Below are positions 54,657 to 63,332 of a DNA stretch of 64,000 nucleotides, one piece after another (the first letter of the stretch is position 1; the number at the start of each line of letters is the position of its first letter). The notes under the pieces are model-generated. The model was not told where the DNA came from. It searched no databases and saw only the letters and a program-made list of their open reading frames with translations. The DNA comes from Nonomuraea soli (GTDB taxonomy: Bacteria > Actinomycetota > Actinomycetes > Streptosporangiales > Streptosporangiaceae): NCBI RefSeq assembly GCF_013761175.1, contig NZ_JACDUR010000003.1, positions 599,791-663,790 of the forward strand, read 5' to 3'. A program made the position numbers and the translations under genes.

Positions 54657-55346
54657 AGAGCGCCAGTCCGACGACGATCACGGCGAGGCTGCCGAGCGAG
54701 GGAGCCTCGCCGGCCCAGGTGTCACGCATGGCCTGCACGATCGGGCCCCCGACCGAATAGTCGCTGATCGTGCGCAGCACAGGCGGCATGGTCTCGCGCG
54801 GGATCCACATGCCCGCGAAGAACAACATCGGGAACATGATCACGTTGCCGATCAGCGGCGCCGACTTGGCGTTCGGCGCGAGGGCGGCGATCAGCAGCCC
54901 GATCGACATCAGCGCGGCGGTACCGAGCAGGAAGACCGGGACGAACGCCCAGTGCGAGGGGATCGGCGAGCCGTGTACCAGCCGCGCGCCGAGGATGAGG
55001 ACCACCGCCGCGATCACCGCCATGCCCAGGTTGATGATCAGCTGGACCGACAACATCGAGGCGGGGCTGACCGGAGTGGTCGACATGCGCCGCAGCACAC
55101 CCTGGTGGCGGTAGGTCGCCAGGACGGCCGGCAGCACGGTGAGCGCGACCGTGGTCAGCGCCAGCAACAACATGGTGGCGGGCAACTGGGTGTCGACGAA
55201 CCGTTCCCCGCCCAGGTCGGGGTTGGGCTTCCCGAGATCGGGGATGTTGCCGATCACGATCAGCAGCAGCAGCGGCAGGGCGATGATGAACAACATCGAC
55301 CAGGAGTCGCGCAGGTGCAGCTTGGTCTCCACGGCGAGGATCTTCT

Positions 55347-55350
<4 letters not shown>
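54619..55350 (-). CDS. ABC-2 type exporter permease
   Basis: A 243-aa ABC-2 permease with six helices (LHLRDSWSMLFIIALPLLLLI at the N-terminus; LLIAALAPNAKSAPLIGNVIMFPMLFFAG near the C-terminus). ATG overlaps the ATPase stop (ATGA). Pairs with the ATPase in a DrrAB-like exporter controlled by the adjacent two-component system. Confidence 0.9.
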
Positions 55351-56237
<887 letters not shown>

Positions 56238-56347
56238 GCTGTAGACGCTAGAAATCCCGGCGGCCGCGCAGAATCCGCTTGGGTGCACAGCAGGGGTGTA
56301 CCTAGGTGCAATGGTCAGGAGGTCACACGATCGCCGACACTGGGACC

Positions 56348-57754
56348 ATGGTGCGAAGGATCGCGATGTTGCTCGGGATGACGGTCGTGCAGGTGGCGGT
56401 CTTCCTGCTGACGATCCCTGTCCTGGTGCTGTCGTTCGGGCTCGGACTGGTGCCGCTCTTCCCTCCGCACATGCGCCTGATCAGGAGGCTGGCCGACACG
56501 ACCAGGAGGTCCGTGGGGATCGCCTCGCCGTACCTCCCGCCGCCCCCGCCGCCCAGGCCGGGGCCCGACGGGATGTACCGGTCGGACAGGACCCTGTACA
56601 AGACCCCGCGCATCCCCGCGTGGAACGACCGCTGGAAGTGGCTGTTCAGCGACCCGGCGACCTGGCGTGACGCGATCTGGCTGCTGCTGGACCCGCTGGT
56701 CAAGGTGCTGCTCCTGCCGGTGTTCCTGCTGATGCCGCGGCGCGGGCTGCGGGTCTACACCGCCTGGGCGGCCATGCTGCTCGCCTCGACGGCCGCCAGG
56801 CAGCTGGAGGGCCAGGTGGAGCACCTGACCCAGATCCGCAGCATGGCCGTCGACAACCAGGCGGCCGAGATGCGCCGGATCGAGCGGGACCTGCACGACG
56901 GCGCCCAGGCCCGGCTGGTCGCGCTCGGCATGACGCTGGGGGCGGTCGAGGAGCTCGTCGAGAAGGACCCGGGCGCGGCCAAGGCGCTGCTGCGCAAGGC
57001 GCGCGAGGTCTCCTCCGACGCGCTGACCGAGCTGCGCCAGGTGGTGCGGGGCATCCACCCGCCGGTGCTGGCCGAGCGCGGGCTCGAGGACGCCGTCAGG
57101 GCGATGGCCATGGACAGCCCGCTGCGGGTCAAGGTCGACGCCGACCTGCCGCACCGGGCGGAGTCGCCGGTCGAGGCGGCCGTCTACTTCGCCATCAGCG
57201 AGCTGCTCTCGAACGCCGCGCGGCACGGCGGCGCGACCGAGGCGCTGATCGACATCAGCCACGTGGGCCGCGACCTGCGGGTGACCGTCGCCGACAACGG
57301 CCTGGGCGGGGCCGACCCGTCGAAGGGCAGCGGGCTGTACGGCATCGAGCGGCGCCTGTCGGTCTTCGACGGCGTGGTCGCCCTGCACAGCCCGCCCGGC
57401 GGCCCCACGACCGTCACCCTGCACGTTCCCAAGGTGCTGCCGGAGCACTGGGCCGGCGACTCCAAGATGCCGCGATGGAAGACGGCCGCCGTGATCCTGC
57501 TCTGGGGCACCGCCTGGTGCCCGCTGTTCCCGCAGGGAATCGTCGCCGCCATCATGCTCATCCTGGGCAAGCAGGACTTCTCCTGGTTTCTGGTCACCTA
57601 CCTCCCGCCGGGCTGGCAGTGGCCGACGTGTATCTTCCTGATCATGCTGGGCACGCTCATGTACGTCTTGGCCATCCTGCTGCCGCTCCAGCACTCCAAG
57701 GAGGCCCGGCTGGCCGGGATGACCCCGCGAGGGCTGGGGCTGGGCGGATGCTGA
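56348..57754 (+). CDS. NarL-type sensor histidine kinase
   Basis: A 468-aa HisKA_3 kinase: two N-terminal helices with a proline-rich linker, a third helix, phosphoacceptor His183 in ERDLHDGAQARL, HATPase_c with ELLSNAARHGG and ADNGLGG, then two C-terminal helices. ATG at 56348 or GTG at 56351. Overlaps its response regulator gene by 7 bp. Confidence 0.9.
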   Translation: MVRRIAMLLGMTVVQVAVFLLTIPVLVLSFGLGLVPLFPPHMRLIRRLADTTRRSVGIASPYLPPPPPPRPGPDGMYRSDRTLYKTPRIPAWNDRWKWLFSDPATWRDAIWLLLDPLVKVLLLPVFLLMPRRGLRVYTAWAAMLLASTAARQLEGQVEHLTQIRSMAVDNQAAEMRRIERDLHDGAQARLVALGMTLGAVEELVEKDPGAAKALLRKAREVSSDALTELRQVVRGIHPPVLAERGLEDAVRAMAMDSPLRVKVDADLPHRAESPVEAAVYFAISELLSNAARHGGATEALIDISHVGRDLRVTVADNGLGGADPSKGSGLYGIERRLSVFDGVVALHSPPGGPTTVTLHVPKVLPEHWAGDSKMPRWKTAAVILLWGTAWCPLFPQGIVAAIMLILGKQDFSWFLVTYLPPGWQWPTCIFLIMLGTLMYVLAILLPLQHSKEARLAGMTPRGLGLGGC

Positions 57755-58410
57755 ACAGGGTTCTGATCGCCGAGGACCTCTACCTGCTGCGCGACGGCCT
57801 GGTGCACCTGCTCCAGGCGCACGGCTTCACCGTGGTCGCCGCCGTCGAGAGCGGTCCCGAGTTGTTGAAGGCGCTGATCGAGCTCAAGCCCGACGTCTCG
57901 ATCGTCGACGTACGGCTCCCGCCGACCTTCACCGACGAGGGGCTCCAGGCCTCGCTGGAGGCCCGCAGGCAGATCCCCGGGCTGCCGATCCTCATCCTCT
58001 CCCAGCACGTCGAGCAGCTGTACGCCCAGGAGCTCCTGGCCGACGGCACCGGCGCCATCGGCTACCTGCTCAAGGACCGGGTCTTCAACTCCGACCAGTT
58101 CGTCGACGCGGTCAGGCGGGTGGCGGCCGGCGGCACGGCGATGGACCCCGAGGTGATCGCCAAGCTGCTCGCGAGCAACGTGCGGCACGAGCCGCTCGGG
58201 CGGCTGACGCCGCGGGAGCGCGAGGTGCTGGAGGCGATGGCGGAGGGGCGCTCGAACGCGGCGATCTCGCAGCGGTTGTTCCTGAGCGAGAGCGCGGTGG
58301 CCAAGCACACGGCCTCGATTTTCGCCAAGCTCGACCTGTCGCCTTCCGATGACGACAACCGGCGGGTTCTGGCCGTTCTGGCCTACCTCAACGCGGCCAA
58401 GGGCGGCTGA
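57748..58410 (+). CDS. NarL/LuxR-family response regulator
   Basis: A 220-aa response regulator: receiver with acidic E9/D10 and phospho-acceptor D54, LKDR lysine, and a C-terminal LuxR HTH (LTPREREVLEAMAEGRSN). Cognate to the kinase; likely controls the divergent exporter. Confidence 0.93.
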   Translation: MLNRVLIAEDLYLLRDGLVHLLQAHGFTVVAAVESGPELLKALIELKPDVSIVDVRLPPTFTDEGLQASLEARRQIPGLPILILSQHVEQLYAQELLADGTGAIGYLLKDRVFNSDQFVDAVRRVAAGGTAMDPEVIAKLLASNVRHEPLGRLTPREREVLEAMAEGRSNAAISQRLFLSESAVAKHTASIFAKLDLSPSDDDNRRVLAVLAYLNAAKGG

Positions 58411-58502
58411 GGGCGCACCCTGATCCGGGGCTGATGGCCCGTTCTGTCGGTGGGGGCAGATACTTTTACCCCATAGACCCGCGGGACGAAGGGGTGTTTA
58501 GG

Positions 58503-59600
58503 GTGAAATTTCGGGTGAACCGCGATGTGCTGGCCGAGGCCGTGGCTTGGGCAGCACGGGTGTTGCCCAGCAGGCCGGCCGCTCCTGTCCTGTCCGGGCT
58601 CCTCCTGGAGGCCGGCGAAGACCTCACCCTGTCCGCCTTCGACTACGACGTCTCCGCCCAGGCCACGATCGAGGCCGACGTGTCGGAGCCGGGCAGCGTG
58701 CTGATCCCCGGCCGGCTGCTGGCCGAGATCACCAGGGCGCTCCCCGGCGAGCAGGTCGAGCTCGTCACCGAGGGCGCCGAAGCGATCCTGACCTGCGGCA
58801 GCGCGGAGTTCGCCCTGGTCACGATGCCGGTCGAAGACTTCCCGACCATGCCCAAGATGCCCCCGGTCATCGGCGCCATCGGCGGCGGCGTGTTCGCCTC
58901 CGCGGTCGGTCAGGTGGCCCCTGCCGCCAGCCGCGACGACACCCTGCCCATGTTGACCGGCATCCGCGTCGACATCGAGGGCGAGCAGGTCGCGATGGCC
59001 GCGACCGACCGTTACCGCATCGCCGCGCGCGACTTCACCTGGCGTCCGGCCCAGCTCGACACCAACGTGTCGGCGATGATTCCGGCGCGGGTGCTCGTCG
59101 AGGTGGCCAAGTCGTTGCGCGGCGGCGAGGTGGCCATCGCGATGGGCGGCGGCGTGGCCGGCTTCGAGAGCGTGGGGCGCAGCACCACCGTGCGCCTGCT
59201 CGACGAGCAGTTCATCGACTACCGCGCGCGGCTCACCAACGACTGGTCGATCAAGGCCGACATGCGGGTGCAGCCGTTCATCGACGCCATCAAGCGGGTG
59301 GCGCTGGTGGCCGAGCGCAACACCGCGATCCGGCTGACCTTCACCGAGGGTCAGGTCAAGATCCAGGCCGGGGGAGGAGAGCTGGGCCGCGGAGTCGAGG
59401 TGCTCGACTGCGAGCTGCGCGGCGAGCCGCTGCAGATCGGGTTCCAGTCGCACTTCCTGCTCGACGGACTGGCCGGTGTCGACTCGGAGTACGCCCGGCT
59501 CAACATGGACTCGCCGACCCGCCCCGCGCTGATCACCGACGTGCCCGGCGACGCCGAGCCCGCCTTCCGCTACCTGGTCATGTCGCTGCGCCTGGGGTGA
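58503..59600 (+). CDS. dnaN: DNA polymerase III beta subunit (sliding clamp), probable second copy
   Basis: A 365-aa beta clamp with three repeated domains, including the N-terminal FRVNRDVLAEAVAWAARVLPSRPAAPVLSGLLLEA segment. The C-terminal clamp-binding pocket region (PALITDVPG...YLVMSLRLG) looks intact. GTG at 58503 follows GAAGGGG by 9 nt. The canonical dnaN belongs beside dnaA at oriC, outside this window to the left, so this is probably a paralogue. It follows the two-component system in an otherwise accessory region. Confidence 0.85.
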   Translation: MKFRVNRDVLAEAVAWAARVLPSRPAAPVLSGLLLEAGEDLTLSAFDYDVSAQATIEADVSEPGSVLIPGRLLAEITRALPGEQVELVTEGAEAILTCGSAEFALVTMPVEDFPTMPKMPPVIGAIGGGVFASAVGQVAPAASRDDTLPMLTGIRVDIEGEQVAMAATDRYRIAARDFTWRPAQLDTNVSAMIPARVLVEVAKSLRGGEVAIAMGGGVAGFESVGRSTTVRLLDEQFIDYRARLTNDWSIKADMRVQPFIDAIKRVALVAERNTAIRLTFTEGQVKIQAGGGELGRGVEVLDCELRGEPLQIGFQSHFLLDGLAGVDSEYARLNMDSPTRPALITDVPGDAEPAFRYLVMSLRLG

Positions 59601-59610
59601 TGCCGGAAGG

Positions 59611-60063
59611 TCACCCGGGCGCGCCGGGGCTGATCTCCGAGATCTTCTTCAGCGTCGCCTTGAAGGCGGCGAACTCCTCCTCGCCCACCGCTTCGGCGTA
59701 GCGCCGCTCGATCGCGGCCATCACCTCGTCGGAGCGGTGCATTCTTTCCAGGCCCCGGTCCGTCGGCACCACCAGCTTGGCGCGCCGGTCGCTGGGATCC
59801 GGCTGCCGCTCGACGAAGCCCATCTCCACGAGCTCGTCGACCAGGGTGCCGATGACCTGCTTGTGCTGCCCCGAGAGGCTCGCCAGGTCGGTCGCCCTGC
59901 TGCCCTCCTCGTCGAGGTAGGCCAGCACCGCTCCGTGCTTGGGCTGCGGCCCCGTCTTGCCCAGGCCCAGGTCCCGCATCATGGCGCGCTGCACCCTGAA
60001 CAACGCCCTGGCCACGAGGATGCCCAGATCGGGGTCGGTCTGCTTGCGTTCGCTGCGCTTCAA
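59611..60063 (-). CDS. MarR-family transcriptional regulator
   Basis: A 150-aa MarR repressor: winged helix (ATDLASLSGQHKQVIGTLVDELVEMGFVERQPDPSDRRAKLVV). Start TTG at 60063 follows GGTGAC at a usable distance; no ATG fits. Divergent from the ABM gene across a 51-bp region with a TTAGTCAC / GTCACTAA dyad. Likely redox or phenolic ligand. Confidence 0.85.
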   Translation of the reverse strand: MKRSERKQTDPDLGILVARALFRVQRAMMRDLGLGKTGPQPKHGAVLAYLDEEGSRATDLASLSGQHKQVIGTLVDELVEMGFVERQPDPSDRRAKLVVPTDRGLERMHRSDEVMAAIERRYAEAVGEEEFAAFKATLKKISEISPGAPG

Positions 60064-60065
60064 AA

Positions 60066-60092
60066 TTAGTCACCAATCTTGACAGTCACTAA
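60066..60092. promoter_or_regulatory. candidate MarR operator
   Basis: TTAGTCAC (60066-60073) and GTCACTAA (60085-60092) form a dyad with one mismatch across an 11-bp spacer, in the divergent promoter between the marR and ABM genes. Confidence 0.6.
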
Positions 60093-60114
60093 TGCTGACT
60101 ATATCTTCTCATGC

Positions 60115-60393
60115 ATGAGCACGGTTGAACTCACCCGGTTCCGCGCCGCCGACGCGGATGCCCTGCTGGCCGCCCGGCCGGCGATGGTGGCCGACTTCCT
60201 GGCCGATCGCGCGGGCTTCATCGGCGCCCGCCTGGTACGCCTGCCCGGCGGCGAGTGGCTGGACATCGTGGAGTGGCGCAACGAGGCGGACTTCGCCGCC
60301 TCGCGCTCCAAGGGCGCCAACCTGCCCGGGATCAAGACCTTTTTCGACGCCATCGACTCGCTTGTGTCATCTGAGACTGGAGAACTGTCATGA
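60115..60393 (+). CDS. antibiotic-biosynthesis-monooxygenase-like (ABM) ferredoxin-fold protein
   Basis: A 92-aa dimeric alpha/beta barrel (ABM-like) protein. ATG at 60115 is preceded by TATCTT (60102-60107) with exactly 7 nt between (leaderless). The last 4 bases overlap the NmrA gene start (ATGA). Small quinol-type oxygenase or stress-ligand protein by inference. Confidence 0.75.
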   Translation: MSTVELTRFRAADADALLAARPAMVADFLADRAGFIGARLVRLPGGEWLDIVEWRNEADFAASRSKGANLPGIKTFFDAIDSLVSSETGELS

Positions 60394-61208
60394 CCATTCT
60401 GATCACCGGAGCCACCGGAAACGTCTCTTCCGCCCTGCTGCGCGCCCTGCCTTCCACAGAGAATGTACGAGTCCTGGTGCGTGATCCCGCAAAGGCGCCG
60501 CAGGGCGTCGAGGTGTTCGTGGGCGATCTGGACCACCCCGAGACGCTGACGGAGGCCTTCGCCGGGGTCGACACCCTGTGGCTGCTGACCGCGATGGGAC
60601 CGCAGGCGCCCCATGCTTCCGGCAATGCCGTGTGGGCCGCCCGCCAGGCAGGGGTGAAGCACATCGTCCGGTTGTCCGCCATCGGCGCCTCGCACGACGC
60701 CCCCACCCGCAACGGCCGCCTGCACGCCCTGTCGGACCTCGAACTCCAGGCCTCCGGCATCCCGTGGACCATCATCAGGCCCGCGTTCTTCATGCAGAAC
60801 CTCTTCGGCTCCGTCAACGGCGGCACCCTGTACGGCGGGCTCGGCGAAGGCCGGGTCGGCTTCATCGACATCCGCGACATCGCCGAGTTCGGCGCCCGCA
60901 TCCTGACCGACCCCGCACCCCACGCCGGGAAGGTCTACACCCTGACGGGACCCGAGAGCATCTCCCTGCACGAGGCCGCGGCCGCGGCAGGGGCGCGCTA
61001 CCAGCAGGTCCCCGAGGAGGCGGTGCTCCAGGCGATGCTCGACGCCGGCTTCCCCGAGTGGGACGCCAAGGTCTCGGTGGAGTACGGCAGGGCGTACGCG
61101 CGTAACTGGGGCGACTACACGACGGGTGACTTCACCGAGGTGGTCGGCAGGAGGGCACGCACCTTCTCCGACTTCGCCGACGACCATGCCGCCCAGCTGC
61201 GCCCCTGA
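60390..61208 (+). CDS. NmrA/NAD(P)H-binding protein (QOR2-like)
   Basis: A 272-aa Rossmann-fold protein: ILITGATGNVSSALLRAL, then the SDLELQASGIPWTIIRPAFFMQN segment and C-terminal NmrA features. Resembles quinone oxidoreductase 2 type. Coupled to the ABM gene; with MarR forms a likely electrophile-response unit. Confidence 0.85.
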   Translation: MTILITGATGNVSSALLRALPSTENVRVLVRDPAKAPQGVEVFVGDLDHPETLTEAFAGVDTLWLLTAMGPQAPHASGNAVWAARQAGVKHIVRLSAIGASHDAPTRNGRLHALSDLELQASGIPWTIIRPAFFMQNLFGSVNGGTLYGGLGEGRVGFIDIRDIAEFGARILTDPAPHAGKVYTLTGPESISLHEAAAAAGARYQQVPEEAVLQAMLDAGFPEWDAKVSVEYGRAYARNWGDYTTGDFTEVVGRRARTFSDFADDHAAQLRP

Positions 61209-61241
61209 GAAAACCGGGCGAAGTCCGCAAGGGGTCTTTGC

Positions 61242-61247
61242 TACCGT
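61242..61247 (+). promoter_or_regulatory. -10 box of the alanine leader transcript
   Basis: TACCGT, followed by exactly 7 nt and then the ATG of the leader peptide (61255). The -35 side is not obvious (CGAAGT at 61219-61224 is at the right distance). Confidence 0.6.
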
Positions 61248-61254
61248 CGAGCCC

Positions 61255-61323
61255 ATGGAGGTCCACCAGCGCACTCTGGCCGCAGCCGCACGAGCTACCC
61301 GCTCGTCGGTTGCCGCCGCCTGA
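61255..61323 (+). CDS. Ala-rich leader peptide upstream of the AlaRS-like gene
   Basis: A 22-codon ORF with 8 Ala codons, four of them consecutive at positions 9-12 (LAAAARA, GCC GCA GCC GCA) and three at 20-22 before the stop. No Shine-Dalgarno; the TACCGT -10 box places the transcript start at its ATG (leaderless). A control region of alternative hairpins and then the AlaRS-like gene follow. This is the classic form of an attenuation leader whose regulatory amino acid matches the downstream enzyme. Confidence 0.7.
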   Translation: MEVHQRTLAAAARATRSSVAAA

Positions 61324-61347
61324 CCTCCCCACCAACACCGGCGACCG
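61307..61347 (+). promoter_or_regulatory. candidate antiterminator (segments 2 and 3)
   Basis: CGGTTGCCG (61307-61315, inside the last leader codons) can pair with CGGCGACCG (61339-61347) over 9 bp (one G-U). It excludes the terminator hairpin, which uses the same 61338-61347 segment. A ribosome stalled at Ala codons 9-12 would leave it free; a ribosome at the stop codon would cover it. A small hairpin ACGAGC / GCTCGT lies just upstream (61290-61306). Confidence 0.65.
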
Positions 61348-61362
61348 GAAACGGCCGCCGGT
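61337..61362 (+). terminator. candidate attenuator terminator hairpin
   Basis: An 11-bp stem (ACCGGCGACCG / CGGCCGCCGGT, one A-C mismatch) with a GAAA loop, followed by TTCTGCTTTC. It lies between the leader stop and the AlaRS-like start. Confidence 0.65.
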
Positions 61363-61419
61363 TTCTGCTTTCCTGCGCAGGTCCTTTCCGGTCCCTCCAT
61401 GAACGGAAGGGCCCCACCC

Positions 61420-62526
61420 ATGAACGTCGACCAGACCGTCTCCACCTTCATCGACTTCTTCGTCGAGCGAGGCCATCGCCGCATCACCGGCAGCTCTCTC
61501 ATCCCGCCACCCGGCGACCCGGTGCTTTTCACGACCTCGGGCATGCACCCGCTCATCCCCTACCTGGAGGGCCGCCCGCACCCGCTCGGCAGCCGCCTGG
61601 TCAACCTGCAGCGCTGCCTGCGCACCACCGACCTCGAGGAGGTGGGCGATCCCACCCATCTGACCGTCTTCGAGATGCTGGGCTCCTGGTCGCTGGGCGA
61701 CTACGACCACCAGCAGAGCCTGCGATGGGGGTACGAGCTGCTCCGCGACGGCTTCGGCATTCCGCGCGACCGGCTGCACGTCACGGTCTTCGGCGGCGAC
61801 GGTCAGGTCGGCCAGGACACGCCCTCGCTGGAGACGTGGAGCGAGCTGGGCGTGCCGGTGGAGCTGACCGGCGACGACAACTGGTGGTCCAACGGCCCGA
61901 CGGGCCCGTGCGGCCCCGACTCGGAGATCTTCGTGTGGACCGGGGAAGGGCCGCCTCAGGGCACGCCCACCGGCGACGAGCGGTGGGTGGAGGTGTGGAA
62001 CCACGTGCTGATGAGCTACCGCCGCCACGAGGACGGCAGCCTGGAGCCGCTGCCCCAGCGCAACATCGACACCGGTATGGGGCTGGAGAGGATCCTCACG
62101 GTCCTGCAGGGCAAGGACTCCGTCTTCGGCATCGACGTGTTCGAGCCGTGGACGCGCGGCGTCTCGCAGTTGTGGGAGCTCGACCGGGACTCGCACCGGG
62201 TCGTCGTCGACCACCTGCGATCGAGCACGATGATCGTGGACGACGGGGTGACGCCCTCGTCCACAGGGCGGGGGTACGTGTTGCGCCGCCTCGTCCGCAG
62301 GGTGCTGACGACGTTGTGGCGTGACGACTCCACGCGCACCCTGTCGGACCTGCCCACGCCCCTGCGCAGGGACGTGCTCCTGGAGGAGGAGCAACGGTTC
62401 GTCGGCCTGCTGGAACGCGGCAGGAAGGTGCGCTCACGCTTCGGGGAGCGGCTGACGGAGGAGGACTACGACTATCTCCACCAGACCCACGGACTGCCGA
62501 GGGAACTGGTGGATCTGCTCTCGTAA
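61420..62526 (+). CDS. stand-alone alanyl-tRNA synthetase catalytic core
   Basis: A 368-aa protein with the class II AlaRS core: SGMHPLIPYLEGRPHPLGSRL and VNLQRCLRTTDLEEVG, WWSNGPTGPCGPDSEIF, NIDTGMGLERI, and VDHLRSST with GRGYVLRRLVRR. It ends there; the editing and C-Ala domains of normal AlaRS (about 880 aa) are missing. ATG at 61420 follows GGAAGG by 9 nt; an ATG at 61399 has no binding site. It closely follows the attenuator. It may charge tRNA-Ala or another acceptor (a carrier protein or peptide). The normal alaS is expected elsewhere in the genome. Confidence 0.85.
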   Translation: MNVDQTVSTFIDFFVERGHRRITGSSLIPPPGDPVLFTTSGMHPLIPYLEGRPHPLGSRLVNLQRCLRTTDLEEVGDPTHLTVFEMLGSWSLGDYDHQQSLRWGYELLRDGFGIPRDRLHVTVFGGDGQVGQDTPSLETWSELGVPVELTGDDNWWSNGPTGPCGPDSEIFVWTGEGPPQGTPTGDERWVEVWNHVLMSYRRHEDGSLEPLPQRNIDTGMGLERILTVLQGKDSVFGIDVFEPWTRGVSQLWELDRDSHRVVVDHLRSSTMIVDDGVTPSSTGRGYVLRRLVRRVLTTLWRDDSTRTLSDLPTPLRRDVLLEEEQRFVGLLERGRKVRSRFGERLTEEDYDYLHQTHGLPRELVDLLS

Positions 62527-62555
62527 ACGGCGGGCGGGGCCGGCCCGCCCGCCGT
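62527..62555. terminator. bidirectional terminator
   Basis: ACGGCGGGCGGG / CCCGCCCGCCGT perfect 12-bp stem with a 5-nt GCCGG loop between the convergent AlaRS-like and FadR-type genes. No T-run, so efficiency is uncertain. Confidence 0.75.
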
Positions 62556-62564
62556 ACGAGAAGC

Positions 62565-63242
62565 TCATTCCTGGTCGGTCAGCGCGATCAGGATGTGTTC
62601 CATGCACGCGTGGCCGGCGCGCTCCGCGGCGGTCGCGTCGCCGGCGGCGATGGCGCGGGCGATGGCGTCGTGCGGGATGTAGCTCTTGTTCAGCGACGTT
62701 CCCGCGGCCGTGATGCTGGCGCGCAGGGCCGCGGAGAAGTCTTCGTACAGGTCGATGAGGACGAGGTTGTGCGTCGCGTGCACGACCGCCATGTGGAAGG
62801 CGAGGTCGGCCTCGACGAACTCCTCGGCCGTCCCTGACTCCCAGGCGCGGTCACGGGCCGACAGCGCGGCCTCGATGCGCACGATGTCGTCGTCGTTGCG
62901 ACGGGTGGCCGCCAGACGCGCGGACTCGACCTCCAGCGCGCGGCGCACCTCGAGGATCTCGAGCTGCTCGGCCTGGCGGAGCCGCCGGAGCATGGCTCCG
63001 GACAGCTCGCTGGTCGCCCGGACGTAGGTGCCGTCGCCCTGCCTGCACTCGAGCAGCCCCGCGTGCGTCAACGCGCGGACGGCCTCGCGCACGGTGTTGC
63101 GTCCGACACCGAGCTGTTCAGCCAGGACAGTCTCGGTGGGGATCTTGCGGTTCATCGCCCACGAACCAGAGGTGATCTGCTCTTTGAGCTGGTCGATCAC
63201 CTGGTCGACGAGCGAAGCCCGCTGCGCCGTACGCAGACTCAC
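62565..63242 (-). CDS. FadR-subfamily GntR regulator
   Basis: A 225-aa regulator: GntR winged helix (IPTETVLAEQLGVGRNTVREAVRAL) and an FCD ligand-binding domain with metal-ligand features (DLAFHMAVVHATHN). Dyad ACCAGTCAT / ATGACTGGT lies 21-49 bp upstream. Ligand unknown. Confidence 0.9.
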   Translation of the reverse strand: MSLRTAQRASLVDQVIDQLKEQITSGSWAMNRKIPTETVLAEQLGVGRNTVREAVRALTHAGLLECRQGDGTYVRATSELSGAMLRRLRQAEQLEILEVRRALEVESARLAATRRNDDDIVRIEAALSARDRAWESGTAEEFVEADLAFHMAVVHATHNLVLIDLYEDFSAALRASITAAGTSLNKSYIPHDAIARAIAAGDATAAERAGHACMEHILIALTDQE

Positions 63243-63262
63243 AGTCCGCCTCCTCCGGGGAA

Positions 63263-63291
63263 ACCAGTCATCCTATGAGTCAATGACTGGT
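63263..63291. promoter_or_regulatory. FadR-type operator
   Basis: ACCAGTCAT (63263-63271) and ATGACTGGT (63283-63291), perfect 9-bp arms with an 11-bp spacer, upstream of the GntR gene, suggesting autoregulation. Confidence 0.7.
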
Positions 63292-63332
63292 AGACCCTAA
63301 TTATTCCAGGGCCCAAAAGACAAATCCGGAGG

